A stretch of DNA of 64,000 bases. It comes from DAOTWA01 sp034435955. GTDB lineage: Bacteria; Chloroflexota; Anaerolineae; Anaerolineales; Anaerolineaceae. Location of the stretch: NCBI GenBank assembly GCA_034435955.1, contig DAOTWA010000035.1:4149-68148 (forward strand). Reading direction: 5' to 3'. Every line of letters begins with the position of its first letter. The first letter of the stretch is position 1. The notes beneath the pieces were generated by a model that saw only the letters and a program-made list of their open reading frames with translations, was not told where the DNA came from and did not search any database. Made by a program: the position numbers and the translations under genes. Below are positions 31,583-41,019 of the stretch, piece after piece.

Positions 31583-33037
31583 TTAAAACAATCCTGCGGC
31601 AGCAGTCATGGACCAATTGTACCAGGGAGCAAAGAAGGTGCCGAGCAACAAAATGCCCGCTACGCAAACCACCAGGGCGATGGACCAGGGGCGGGTAAGC
31701 GGCAAAGGCTGCTCGTCCCCTTCGGAGCGGTACAAATAGACCACTTTCAGGACATTGAGATAGTAGTACAGGCCCACGATGGAGTTGAGGATGGCGAGGA
31801 AAGCCAGCCAGACGAGGCCGGCATTCACGGCCGATGCGATGACCAGCACCTTCCCAACGAAACCGCCAAACGGCGGTATGCCGCCCAAGGACAGCAGCGC
31901 GGCGAGAAGGGCCAAGGCCAGCCCCGGCGATCTGCGGCTCAGACCTGAGTAGGCGGAGATCTCGTCCGAGCCGAGGGCCTTGCCGGCCACGGCCACCACA
32001 CCGAAGGCAGCCAGGTTGGTCAGCAGGTAGGCAATGAGGTAAAAGACCGCGCTGCTGGTGCCAAAAGCCGAGGAGGCCGCCACACCGATCAGGATATAGC
32101 CGGCGTGGGCGATGGAGGAGTAAGCCAGCAGCCGTTTGATATTCCTTTGTGTCAGGGCGACGAAATTGCCGACCACCATGGTGATCGCCGAGATCATCGC
32201 CACCGCCATGGTCCAATACGGCAGTTCGGCGGGAAAGACCGCCAGGAGGAAACGCAGCAGTACGGCAAAACCGGCCGCCTTGGAAGCCGTCGAAATAAAG
32301 CCAGCCGCCGGCGTTGGCGCGCCCTCGTATACGTCGGGGGCCCAAAAATGAAACGGCACAGCCGAGACTTTGAAGCCGAAGCCGACCAGCACCAGCAGGC
32401 CGACGCCAATCAGGGTGGCGACCGACAGATCTCCGCTTTGCAGGCGGGCCGCCAGGGTGTAGATCTGGGTGGTGCCGGTGAAGCCGTACAACAGGCTGAA
32501 ACCGTAGAGCATCACGGCCGAGGTCATGGCGCCGAAGAGGATGTACTTCAACCCAGCTTCAGAAGACTTCTCCTGGCGGTTGAGGAAGCCTGCCAGAGCG
32601 TAAAGCGGGATGGAGGTGGTCTCAATGGCCAGGTAAAGCATCACCAGGTCGGCGGAGGAAGCCATGAGCAACATGCCCAGCGTGGCGGCCAGCATGAGGA
32701 GGTAGAACTCGCCGCGCTGTCCGATGGTGGGGCTGTCCATGGCGAACAGGGCGGTCAACGCGGCCCCCGAGAGGAACAGCAGGCTGAAGACGAAGCCCAA
32801 CCAATCCTGGCGCAGCATACCGCCCCAGATAAGGCGGTTGTTTCCATCCGGGCGGGAGAAGACCAGGGCGGCGGCGATCAACACGACCAGGCCGACGAAG
32901 GTGAGCCAGCCCAAAGCGCGGCGACGCTCTTCGGGCCACAGCAGGTCAAAGAGCAGCACCAGACCGGCCAGGACGAGCAGACCGATCTCGGGAAGCAAAG
33001 CCGTTATCATGGTAGGATCGAAGCTGGGGACAGGCAT
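31583..33037 (-). CDS. nuoN: NADH-quinone oxidoreductase subunit N
   Basis: A 484-residue antiporter-like subunit of the complex I membrane arm, with about 14 helices. Channel residues are intact: the helix-7 lysine in GFGFKVSAVPFHFWAPD and the helix-8 lysine in STASKAAGF. Its ATG directly follows the TGA of the preceding nuoM. It is the last nuo gene before the atp genes. Confidence 0.95.
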   Translation of the reverse strand: MPVPSFDPTMITALLPEIGLLVLAGLVLLFDLLWPEERRRALGWLTFVGLVVLIAAALVFSRPDGNNRLIWGGMLRQDWLGFVFSLLFLSGAALTALFAMDSPTIGQRGEFYLLMLAATLGMLLMASSADLVMLYLAIETTSIPLYALAGFLNRQEKSSEAGLKYILFGAMTSAVMLYGFSLLYGFTGTTQIYTLAARLQSGDLSVATLIGVGLLVLVGFGFKVSAVPFHFWAPDVYEGAPTPAAGFISTASKAAGFAVLLRFLLAVFPAELPYWTMAVAMISAITMVVGNFVALTQRNIKRLLAYSSIAHAGYILIGVAASSAFGTSSAVFYLIAYLLTNLAAFGVVAVAGKALGSDEISAYSGLSRRSPGLALALLAALLSLGGIPPFGGFVGKVLVIASAVNAGLVWLAFLAILNSIVGLYYYLNVLKVVYLYRSEGDEQPLPLTRPWSIALVVCVAGILLLGTFFAPWYNWSMTAAAGLF

Positions 33038-34513
33038 TCACGCACCTCCTACCAGGCTGAGCACATGCTGCACGCCCGATTCGACCAGCGGTACCATCAG
33101 CGAAGGATAGACGCCCAGCGCCACCATTACCACGGAAAGCATGGCCACGGCCAGCTTATCCAGCACGGTCACATCGCCGACGCCAGCCAGTTCGGCAGGC
33201 AGCTCGCCGAAGAAGACGCGTCCAACGACGCGCAGGATGTAGGCCGCGGTGATGATCACGCCCAACACAGCCACCAGAGCGACTGCCGGCGCGGTCTGCC
33301 ACATACCCATAAATATGGGGAATTCAGCCACGAAGCCGGAGAAGAAGGGCATGCCCATGGAGACCAGACCGGCGATGATGAAGCCGATGGCCGCCCAGGG
33401 CATCTTACGGTAAAGGCCGCCCAAACGGGTCAGGTCGCGGGTATGGGCGCGGTCATACACCATGCCCACCACGGCGAAGAAGAGAGCCGTCATGACCCCG
33501 TGGGAGAACATCTGCATGCCAGAGCCAACCAGGCCGTCGTGGTTGAGCGTGGCGAAGCCGATCAGCACCAGACCCATATGGGAGATCGACGAGAAACCGA
33601 TGACATACTTGAAGTCGGTCTGGATCATGGCGATCCAGGCGCCGTAGACCACATTGATGGTGGCCAGGCCCAGGATCAGCCAGCGCCACATCTGTGCGCC
33701 CTCGGGCATGAGCATGATGGCCACGCGCAGGGCGGCAAAGGCGCCCACCTTCATCTCGACACCGGCGAGCAGCATGGAGACGGCCGTGGGGGCAGCCACA
33801 TGGCCGTCGGGCGCCCAGGAATGGAATGGGAATATGCCGCCCAGGACGGCGAAGCCGAAGAAGACCACCGGGAACCACAGGCGCTGGAAGGCGGTCGAGT
33901 AGCCGGCCCGCTCCAGGGCCAGCATATCGAAGGTATGCTGTCCGGCGGCGAAATACATGGCCAGCGCGCCGACCAGGGAGACCACCGAACCAATAAACAG
34001 ATAGAGGGTCAGCTTCATAGCGCCGTACTCGCGCGTCTTGGGCCAGCCCCAAACGACGATCATCAGGTACTTTGGAAAGACCGCCAGCTCGTAAAAGAAG
34101 AAAAGCTGGAATAGATCCAGGGAGGCGAAGACGCCGAAGACGCTGGTGCCCAGGATGAGAAGGAAGGAGAAGAATTCGCGCGGACGGTCTTCGATGTTCC
34201 AGGAAATCATCACGCCGGTAAGCACCACCAGTCCGGCCATCAGCATGAGCGGTACGCTGATACCGTCCACCCCCACATAATAGGAAATGCCCAGGGTGGG
34301 CAGCCAGGGGAGGCGTTCGACGAACTGGTATCCGCCGGCGGCGGTCTGGTAAGAAGCGTAGACCCAAATGGAAAGCAGCAGCGAGACAGCCGCAGCCGCC
34401 AGGGCGATGACGCGAATCTCCGTCTTCCGCTCAGCCGGCAGAAGGAGGATCAACAGCCCGGCGGCCAGCGGGGTGAAGATGATGACGCTCAGGATCGGGA
34501 AATGCATCGACAA
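33038..34513 (-). CDS. nuoM: NADH-quinone oxidoreductase subunit M, second copy (divergent)
   Basis: A 491-residue NuoM-like antiporter subunit. The helix-5 glutamate (Glu142 in YELAVFPKYL) and helix-8 lysine (Lys255 in GVEMKVGAF) are kept. The helix-7 lysine of NuoM (Lys234 in E. coli) aligns with Leu224 in FAVLGGIFPFHSWAPDGH. This copy is therefore altered at a residue central to proton transfer. It follows the other nuoM with a 6-base gap and sits before nuoN. Complex I forms with two NuoM subunits are known; this pair could be such a case. Confidence 0.92.
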   Translation of the reverse strand: MSMHFPILSVIIFTPLAAGLLILLLPAERKTEIRVIALAAAAVSLLLSIWVYASYQTAAGGYQFVERLPWLPTLGISYYVGVDGISVPLMLMAGLVVLTGVMISWNIEDRPREFFSFLLILGTSVFGVFASLDLFQLFFFYELAVFPKYLMIVVWGWPKTREYGAMKLTLYLFIGSVVSLVGALAMYFAAGQHTFDMLALERAGYSTAFQRLWFPVVFFGFAVLGGIFPFHSWAPDGHVAAPTAVSMLLAGVEMKVGAFAALRVAIMLMPEGAQMWRWLILGLATINVVYGAWIAMIQTDFKYVIGFSSISHMGLVLIGFATLNHDGLVGSGMQMFSHGVMTALFFAVVGMVYDRAHTRDLTRLGGLYRKMPWAAIGFIIAGLVSMGMPFFSGFVAEFPIFMGMWQTAPAVALVAVLGVIITAAYILRVVGRVFFGELPAELAGVGDVTVLDKLAVAMLSVVMVALGVYPSLMVPLVESGVQHVLSLVGGA

Positions 34514-34519
34514 CCTCGG

Positions 34520-36034
34520 CTAAAACCACATGGATACGGCACGGTTGATCACGTCTAAAATCCAGGCCGGCCAAAGACCGATGACCAGCGAAAGAGCCAT
34601 CAGCGGAGCGATCACAACCGCCTCGCGGGCGTTGATTTCCTTCAGATGCCCGCTCCAGCGCTCGTTCAGCGGGCCGTGAAGAACCTTCTTGATGGCCTTG
34701 AGCACGTAGACGCCGGTAAAGAGCAGGCCAACCATGCTCAACGCGGTAGCCAGGGTGAACACCGGCCAGGCCCCTCGCACAACGAGGAATTCGGAGATAA
34801 AACCGCCCAGGCCGGGCAGCCCTAGCGAGGCCATGGCAGTGAAGATCAAGATGCCGCCGTAGGCGGGCAGCAGGGCAAACAGGCCGCCGTAGGCGTTCAG
34901 ATCGCGGGTGTGGGTGCGCTCGTAGATCACGCCTACCAGGAAGAACATACCGGCCGCCGAAAGACCGTGGTTGAACATCTGCAGGACGGCCCCGTTCAGG
35001 GCGATGACCGCGTTGGGCGTACCAGCCGCCCAGGCGGCCGCGGCAATGGCCAGCACGACAAAGCCCATGTGGTTGATGGATGAATAGGCTACCAGGCGTT
35101 TAAAGTCATCTTGACCATAAGCGCCCAGCGCGCCGAAAATGATGGCCATGGTGGCCAGGAAGGCCAGCGCTCCGGCATAAATTCTGGACTCGACCGGGTA
35201 GAGCGGCAGGACCAGGCGAAGGAAGCCGTAAGCGCCCAGCTTGAGGAGCACACCGGCCAGGATCATTGAGCCGGCGGTGGGCGCCTCCGTGTGGGCGTCC
35301 GGGAGCCAGGTGTGGAACGGCCACACCGGCACCTTGATGGCGAAGGCGATCACGAAAGCCCAGAAGGCGATGGCCTTTACCGTCGAGACTGGCAGGCCGA
35401 GAAGCCGGGCATCTCCCGCCAGGCTGGTCCAGCGTTGGAAGAGCAGCGGCAGGTCGAAAGTGCCGGAAACCACACCGATCAACTGGATGGCCAACAGCAA
35501 ACCGAGCGATCCGGCCATGGTGTACAGGATGAACTTAAGCGAGGCGTAGTTGCGGTTGGCGCTGCCCCACTGGTTGATCAGGAAGTACATCGGCACCAGA
35601 CCCACTTCCCAGAAGACGAAGAACAGCAGCAAGTCGAGGGACATGAAGACGCCCAGCAATCCCGTCTCCAGGAACAGGAAGAGGATCATGTACGCCTTGA
35701 CGCGGTCGGTGATGCTAAAGGAGGCCAGCACACCCAGCGAGGTGAGCAGTGTGGTCAGCACCACCAGAGTGAGCGAAATGCCGTCAATGCCCAGATGGTA
35801 GCTGGAATGGATTGCCGGATACCAGTCATACAACTCCTCGAACTGGAATCCCTGGCGGGAGGGGTCGAAGCGCAGCCATAGCCAGAGTGATAAGAAGAAG
35901 GGGATCAGACTGGCAATCAGCGCCACCCAACGAATCAGCCTGACCTCCTCGCGCGGCAGGAAGAGCATTGCCAGCGCCGCCAGACTGGGTATGAACAAGA
36001 TCAGGGTCAGCAGGTGACTGACGACAAATTCCAT
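34520..36034 (-). CDS. nuoM: NADH-quinone oxidoreductase subunit M, first copy (canonical)
   Basis: A 504-residue NuoM with all main channel residues: Glu143 (FWEVGLVPMYFLI), Lys234 (FAIKVPVWPFHTWLPDAH) and Lys265 (GVLLKLGAYG), at almost the same numbers as in E. coli. It is an antiporter-like proton-pumping subunit of the membrane arm. It lies between nuoL and the second nuoM. Confidence 0.95.
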   Translation of the reverse strand: MEFVVSHLLTLILFIPSLAALAMLFLPREEVRLIRWVALIASLIPFFLSLWLWLRFDPSRQGFQFEELYDWYPAIHSSYHLGIDGISLTLVVLTTLLTSLGVLASFSITDRVKAYMILFLFLETGLLGVFMSLDLLLFFVFWEVGLVPMYFLINQWGSANRNYASLKFILYTMAGSLGLLLAIQLIGVVSGTFDLPLLFQRWTSLAGDARLLGLPVSTVKAIAFWAFVIAFAIKVPVWPFHTWLPDAHTEAPTAGSMILAGVLLKLGAYGFLRLVLPLYPVESRIYAGALAFLATMAIIFGALGAYGQDDFKRLVAYSSINHMGFVVLAIAAAAWAAGTPNAVIALNGAVLQMFNHGLSAAGMFFLVGVIYERTHTRDLNAYGGLFALLPAYGGILIFTAMASLGLPGLGGFISEFLVVRGAWPVFTLATALSMVGLLFTGVYVLKAIKKVLHGPLNERWSGHLKEINAREAVVIAPLMALSLVIGLWPAWILDVINRAVSMWF

Positions 36035-36061
36035 GGTCCACTCCCGAACGGATGCTCCGCT

Positions 36062-38245
36062 TCAGGCCAACACGAAGAAATAATAAAACAACAGTCCAAA
36101 AACCAGGGCAACCAGCAAGGCGGTGATCATGTATTGCTGGACACGCCCGGTCTGCACCTGGCGCAATTCGCCGCCGAGCAGACGCGCGCCCTGTCCGACC
36201 GATTCGAAACCCCTGTTAACCACGGGGATATCAAAGCCGCGCCGCAGCGCGCCGCCGATCCATACGAATGCCCTGGCGATTGCGTGCAGAGCGCCGTCAA
36301 TCACGCCGCGGTCCATCCAGGCGGCGGTGAAAGTTTCCGCCAGCCAGCGCGAGGGGCGCACAAAGAGGAAATCGTACGCCTCATCGAAGTAATACTTGCG
36401 GCGGATTACGGTGTAGACGACGCCCAATGGTGCTGCCAGCGGGTCAGCAGCGCCAGGCGCCACCCGGCGGTAGACCAACCAGCCAAGGTAAAGGCCGCCC
36501 AAGGCCACGACCAGCGAGGTAAACAGCGGTATCAGGCTGCCGGCTGCCTCGATTTCGGGCACGGCATAGGCCATTCCGTGCAGGAAGTTCTCGAAGAAGT
36601 CGGGCAGCGCACCGCCGATGATGGGGAACTCCCTGGGGATGCCTAACCAGCCGAGGGTCACGGCGAAGAAAGCCAGCACCACCAGCGGCAGCACCATCGA
36701 GGGGCGCGATTCGACCGCATGGGCTGCCGCCTGAGTACGCGGTTCGCCCAGAAAAGTGAGGGCGATCTGGCGCATGGTGTAAAAGGCGGTCAGCAGGGCA
36801 GCCAGAGCCAGGGCGGTGAAGGCAATCCAATGGCCGCCCTGGAAGGCGCCCGTAAGAATGGCGTCTTTGGACCAGAACCCGGCGGTGACGAGGGGAAAAC
36901 CGGACAGCGCCAGGCCGCCGATCAGGAATGTCCAGAAGGTGACGGGCATCTTTGTGCGCAGCCCGCCCATGTTGTACATATCCTGCGGGTCGATATGTTC
37001 GCCGGTGTGCAGCACGCCATGCTCCATGCCATGGATGACCGAACCGGATCCCAGGAAGAGCAGGGCCTTGAAGAACGCATGGGTTACCAGGTGGAAGGCG
37101 GCGGCGGCATAGGCGCCCACGCCCAGCGCGGCGATCATATAGCCGAGCTGGGAAATGGTCGAATAGGCCAGGACGCGTTTGATGTCATTCTGGCCAAGGG
37201 CGATGGTCGCGGCGAACAGGGCGGTAAAGGCGCCGATGAAGCCGATCACGCTCATGGCCGGGGTGATAGCGCCGCTCTCCGCCCAGCCAGCCGATACCAG
37301 CGGAAAGATGCGCACGACCAGATAAACGCCGGCCGAGACCATGGTGGCGGCATGGATCATGGCGGAGACCGGCGTGGGGCCTTCCATGGCATCCGGCAGC
37401 CATACATGCAGGGGCCACTGGGCGGATTTGCCCACCGTCCCGATGAAGAGCAGCAGGCCGCTCATTCCCGCAACCGAGAGGCCGGGGATGTATGATGGCG
37501 CTTGAGCGAGCCGCGCCAGCATCTGCGGATCGGCGAATAGAGCACGGTAATTCAGCGTGCCGGTGACGCTGTACAGGTAAACAATGCCGAGCAGCATGAA
37601 CATATCGCCGACGCGGGTGGTGATGAAGGCTTTGATCGCCGCATTGCGGGCCGATTCCTTGGCGTACCAGAAACCAATCAACAGGTAGGAGCACAGGCCC
37701 ATGATTTCCCAGCCGATGTACAGGCTGAGCAGGTTGTCGCTCACCACCAGGAAGTACATGCCGAAGGCGAACAGGCTGAGGAAAGCGAAAAAGCGAGAAT
37801 AGAGCGGCTCGACGGAGGGCACACGGTGGGTGTGGCCGTGCGCATCGGTGACCGTGGCGCCGTGGGGCTGAAGGCCGGGCCGGTCGTTTTCCCCGACGGG
37901 CTGGCCGTAATTGTGATAGCCCACGCTGTAAATGAAAATCATTGCGATGGTCCAGGCGACGAAGAAGAGGGTCACCACAGTGAGTGGATCGACCTGGATA
38001 CCGATCTTGAACCAGGTATTGGCGGTTGGGAACCAGTCCACGGCCGAAGTGATCGGGTTTTGACCGAGGTCAGGCAGGCGCACGGCGCGCCAGATCACCA
38101 GCATACTGGCCAGCCAGGAGAGCAGGGCAGCGCCTACGCCCAGGGTATGGCTGAGCCCTTTGGAACGGTGGGTGAACAGGGCAATCAGGCCGAATGCCAA
38201 CAGCGGCGGCAGCGGGATGAGCCAGATCAGGGTCGCGATGGACAT
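36062..38245 (-). CDS. nuoL: NADH-quinone oxidoreductase subunit L
   Basis: A 727-residue distal antiporter subunit, over 100 residues longer than E. coli NuoL (613). Conserved parts include GWEIMGLCSYLLIGFWY, GTVGKSAQWPLHVWLPDAM with the channel lysine, and the C-terminal region KYYFDEAYDFLFVRP leading to the lateral helix and last membrane helix. A hydrophilic insertion near residues 120-150 (ATVTDAHGHTHRVPS) and a long C-terminal region account for the extra length. A longer lateral arm would be needed to span two NuoM subunits; this link is inferred. Confidence 0.95.
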   Translation of the reverse strand: MSIATLIWLIPLPPLLAFGLIALFTHRSKGLSHTLGVGAALLSWLASMLVIWRAVRLPDLGQNPITSAVDWFPTANTWFKIGIQVDPLTVVTLFFVAWTIAMIFIYSVGYHNYGQPVGENDRPGLQPHGATVTDAHGHTHRVPSVEPLYSRFFAFLSLFAFGMYFLVVSDNLLSLYIGWEIMGLCSYLLIGFWYAKESARNAAIKAFITTRVGDMFMLLGIVYLYSVTGTLNYRALFADPQMLARLAQAPSYIPGLSVAGMSGLLLFIGTVGKSAQWPLHVWLPDAMEGPTPVSAMIHAATMVSAGVYLVVRIFPLVSAGWAESGAITPAMSVIGFIGAFTALFAATIALGQNDIKRVLAYSTISQLGYMIAALGVGAYAAAAFHLVTHAFFKALLFLGSGSVIHGMEHGVLHTGEHIDPQDMYNMGGLRTKMPVTFWTFLIGGLALSGFPLVTAGFWSKDAILTGAFQGGHWIAFTALALAALLTAFYTMRQIALTFLGEPRTQAAAHAVESRPSMVLPLVVLAFFAVTLGWLGIPREFPIIGGALPDFFENFLHGMAYAVPEIEAAGSLIPLFTSLVVALGGLYLGWLVYRRVAPGAADPLAAPLGVVYTVIRRKYYFDEAYDFLFVRPSRWLAETFTAAWMDRGVIDGALHAIARAFVWIGGALRRGFDIPVVNRGFESVGQGARLLGGELRQVQTGRVQQYMITALLVALVFGLLFYYFFVLA

Positions 38246-38258
38246 GCGGGTGAGCCTC

Positions 38259-38567
38259 CTAGCCCTTGAGCAGGTCGATCTCGTCGGCGATGACCGTGTT
38301 GCGCCGGCGGTAGGCTGAGATGATCAGGGCCAGACCGACGGCCACCTCGGCGGCGGCCACGGCGAAGACGATGACCACGAAGGCCGGACCGGCCGTTTCG
38401 GCGGGTGTACGGTAGCGCCAAAAGGCCAGCAGGTTGATGTTAACCGCGTTCAGCATCAGCTCGACGCCCATCAAAATGCCGATGGCGTTCTTGCGGGCCA
38501 GCACGCCGTACAGGCCAATGCAAAACAAGGCGGCGGCAAGGATCAGGAACCAGGACAGCGGGATCAT
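38259..38567 (-). CDS. nuoK: NADH-quinone oxidoreductase subunit K
   Basis: A 102-residue three-helix subunit. ATG 38567 follows GGGAGG and gives the family's usual start (MIPLSWFLI); an upstream in-frame start at 38645 would run into nuoJ. The conserved membrane glutamate is in GVELMLNAVNINLLAF. It contributes to the proton path near the quinone site. Confidence 0.95.
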   Translation of the reverse strand: MIPLSWFLILAAALFCIGLYGVLARKNAIGILMGVELMLNAVNINLLAFWRYRTPAETAGPAFVVIVFAVAAAEVAVGLALIISAYRRRNTVIADEIDLLKG

Positions 38568-38601
38568 CAAACCTCCCATGAATGCAGCAGCGTGGACAGC
38601 T

Positions 38602-39117
38602 TCATTTACCTTTTCTCTCCCAGGCGATGTAGATCGCCCCGACAAGGGCGGCCAGGAGCAGCACCGAAGCTACCTCGAAGGGCAGCGCGAAGGCGTTGGG
38701 CGAAACCAGCGCCTGGCCCAGCTCAGCGATCGGATCGCCGCGCTGCGGCAGCGGGGGTAAAGAGGCAGTGAAACCATTCCAGCTCGAAAGCAGCCAGACC
38801 AGCACGGCGCACAACAATGCGGCGGCGATTCCAGCCAGCCACCAGGCACGGATCACCTGCGGGCCGACATCGGCCATAACCCGGCGGGTGAGCATCACCG
38901 CGAAGAGGATCAAAATGGCGATTGCGCCGATGTAAATCACCACCTGAACCACGGCAAAGAAACTGGCCTGGAGCAACACGAAGATCACCGCCACGCCAAA
39001 TAGAGCAAGGATCAGCCAGAAGGCGGCGTGAAGCATTTTGCGTGTGGATACCACCATCACGGCGGAGCCGAGGATGACAGCGGAGACGAAGAGGAAGAAG
39101 AGCTGTAAGAGGGTCAT
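38602..39117 (-). CDS. nuoJ: NADH-quinone oxidoreductase subunit J
   Basis: A 171-residue membrane subunit with five helices; the conserved core RKMLHAAFWLILALFGVA and VVQVVIYIGAIAILILFAVML is clear. The start lies 9 bases after the nuoH stop. nuoI, usually between nuoH and nuoJ, is absent. Confidence 0.94.
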   Translation of the reverse strand: MTLLQLFFLFVSAVILGSAVMVVSTRKMLHAAFWLILALFGVAVIFVLLQASFFAVVQVVIYIGAIAILILFAVMLTRRVMADVGPQVIRAWWLAGIAAALLCAVLVWLLSSWNGFTASLPPLPQRGDPIAELGQALVSPNAFALPFEVASVLLLAALVGAIYIAWERKGK

Positions 39118-39126
39118 GGCCGGCTC

Positions 39127-40335
39127 CTAGGCAGAGATGTGCTCCTGCACGGCGCGGGCAGGCCTGGCTTCCAGGCCGGCGACGCGGGTCTGCTCCCGTC
39201 TGAATCGCCGGTTCAAGATGGTCATCGAGATCCATAAAATGACGACGTTAGCGGCGAATAACGCCAGGTGGTTCCAAAACACAGGTATGGACTGCAACAG
39301 CTTGTCCACCACCGCGCTGACTGCCAGCACGGCAATCGAGAGCGGGGTGAGGAGTTTCCAGTTCAGGTCCATCATCTGGTCGATGCGGAAGCGGGGCAGC
39401 GAACCGCGCAGGAGGATGAAGATGAAATAGACGATAGCCACTTTGACGGCGTAGTAGAGGAAGCCGAGAATGGGCATCTGTTCGGCGGAAGGACCGCGCC
39501 AGCCACCCAGGAAGACGGTGGCAAAGATCAGCGAGACGGTGAAGGCGTGCAGAAACTCGGCCACGTAAAACATACCAAATTTAAGGCCGGAATACTCGAT
39601 GTTGTAGCCAGCCACGATCTCCGACTCGGCCTCGACCAGGTCAAATGGCGCGCGGCCCACCTCGGCCACCTGGGTAATCATGAAGATCAGGGCGGCCAGC
39701 GGCGCGGTGAACAGATACCAGGCATCCTGGGCGATTACCAGGCCGTTCATGCTCATGGTGCGCGCCAGCATGACAGGCACCAGCAAGGAGATCACCATGG
39801 GGACTTCGTAGGAGATCAGTTGAGCCACCACGCGGAAGGCGCCCAGCATGGCGTATTTGTTGTTCGAAGAGAGCCCGGCCATGATGATGGCCAGCTCACC
39901 CAGCGCGCCAACCGCGACGATATAGAGGATGCCCACGTTCAAGTCCACCCCATAGATGGTGACGGCGAAAGGCACAACCACCCACATCATCAGCACAGAG
40001 GCCACCGACAGAACGGGGGCGAGGTTATAGAGGAATTTATCCGCGCCCTGCGGGGTGATGTATTCCTTTGTGAAGATCTTGAGCATGTCGGCGATGGGCT
40101 GGAAGACGCCCCACGGGCCAAGGCGGTTGGGACCGAAGCGGTCCTGGATACGGCCGAGGAGTTTGCGCTCGTACCAGATGAGAAAGATCACCCATAGCAT
40201 GGCGCCCGTGGCCAGGATACCCGCGCCGAGGAGAGACAGCAGGAAAGAGGCTACATCGGGCGGAACGCCCCACCCCAGGAAAAGGGTGCGCAGCCAGTTG
40301 GCGATGGCATTGACCGGGTCTAACAAGAAGTTCAT
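39127..40335 (-). CDS. nuoH: NADH-quinone oxidoreductase subunit H
   Basis: A 402-residue membrane subunit that forms the quinone chamber with NuoB/NuoD. The signature GRIQDRFGPNRLGPWGVFQP and the acidic loop EVGRAPFDLVEAESEIVAGY are present. It is longer than E. coli NuoH (325) because of N- and C-terminal extensions. It follows nuoA after a 76-base gap in which nuoB, C and D would normally lie. Confidence 0.95.
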   Translation of the reverse strand: MNFLLDPVNAIANWLRTLFLGWGVPPDVASFLLSLLGAGILATGAMLWVIFLIWYERKLLGRIQDRFGPNRLGPWGVFQPIADMLKIFTKEYITPQGADKFLYNLAPVLSVASVLMMWVVVPFAVTIYGVDLNVGILYIVAVGALGELAIIMAGLSSNNKYAMLGAFRVVAQLISYEVPMVISLLVPVMLARTMSMNGLVIAQDAWYLFTAPLAALIFMITQVAEVGRAPFDLVEAESEIVAGYNIEYSGLKFGMFYVAEFLHAFTVSLIFATVFLGGWRGPSAEQMPILGFLYYAVKVAIVYFIFILLRGSLPRFRIDQMMDLNWKLLTPLSIAVLAVSAVVDKLLQSIPVFWNHLALFAANVVILWISMTILNRRFRREQTRVAGLEARPARAVQEHISA

Positions 40336-40411
40336 CGTGCACTCCTGCTGAGAACAAAAAGAAAGCTGATGGGAGCCAACCGATCAGCTTGAGCTCTGCT
40401 TATGTGGCAGG

Positions 40412-40768
40412 TTACACCCATTGCAGTGCGCCCTTACGCCAGGCGTAAATCAGCCCGCTCACCAATATTAAAATGAATAAAATGCCTTCCAGAACGGCAA
40501 ACAAGGTCAATTGACCGAATGCGACCGCCCATGGATAAAGGAACACGGTCTCGACGTCGAAGACCAGGAAGACGAGCGCATAGATGTAATATTGAACTTT
40601 AAACTGGATCCAAGTCTCTCCAACCGTCTCGATTCCGCATTCGTAGGTGGTATTTTTAATTGGGTTGGGTTTTTTGGGTGCTAGAATTCCGGCAATGGTA
40701 ATGGCGGCGGCCGGGAGAAGCATAGCGATAACGAAAAATAGCCCGATGTACAACCAATCCGTCAACAT
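40412..40768 (-). CDS. nuoA: NADH-quinone oxidoreductase subunit A
   Basis: A 118-residue three-helix subunit with TYECGIETVG and FDVETVFLYPWA, the conserved loop and acidic helix. It is the first gene of the membrane-sector cluster. The 250 bases upstream (40769-41019) hold no gene, only a short CGCCA/TGGCG stem and no clear -35/-10 pair. The ribosome site GAAGGAGAG precedes the ATG. Confidence 0.95.
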   Translation of the reverse strand: MLTDWLYIGLFFVIAMLLPAAAITIAGILAPKKPNPIKNTTYECGIETVGETWIQFKVQYYIYALVFLVFDVETVFLYPWAVAFGQLTLFAVLEGILFILILVSGLIYAWRKGALQWV

Positions 40769-41019
40769 AAACTCTCCTTCACGAGGCCTAAACGATAAAC
40801 CGGGAGTTTCAATTGCACCTGGAGGTTTAGATAACTTGCCACAACTGATTATGGTTTAATTCCGAAGCGTCTGGGAGGGACAAATGTCATCTTATTTACG
40901 TTCAAAGTCACTTTTCATTGATTCGGCATAAAAATGTGAAATTCGACCCTCCGACATTACCATTCATGGAAATCGCCAGAATGGCGCTCTGCTGGGACAG
41001 GGCAGGGAACTTTTGAAAT

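Noticed and set aside
32105..34114. Open plus-strand frame of 669 codons
   Set aside because: It lies wholly antisense to nuoN and nuoM, is rich in Gln/His/Gly/Asp and has no domain pattern; it is a shadow of GC-rich membrane-protein genes.
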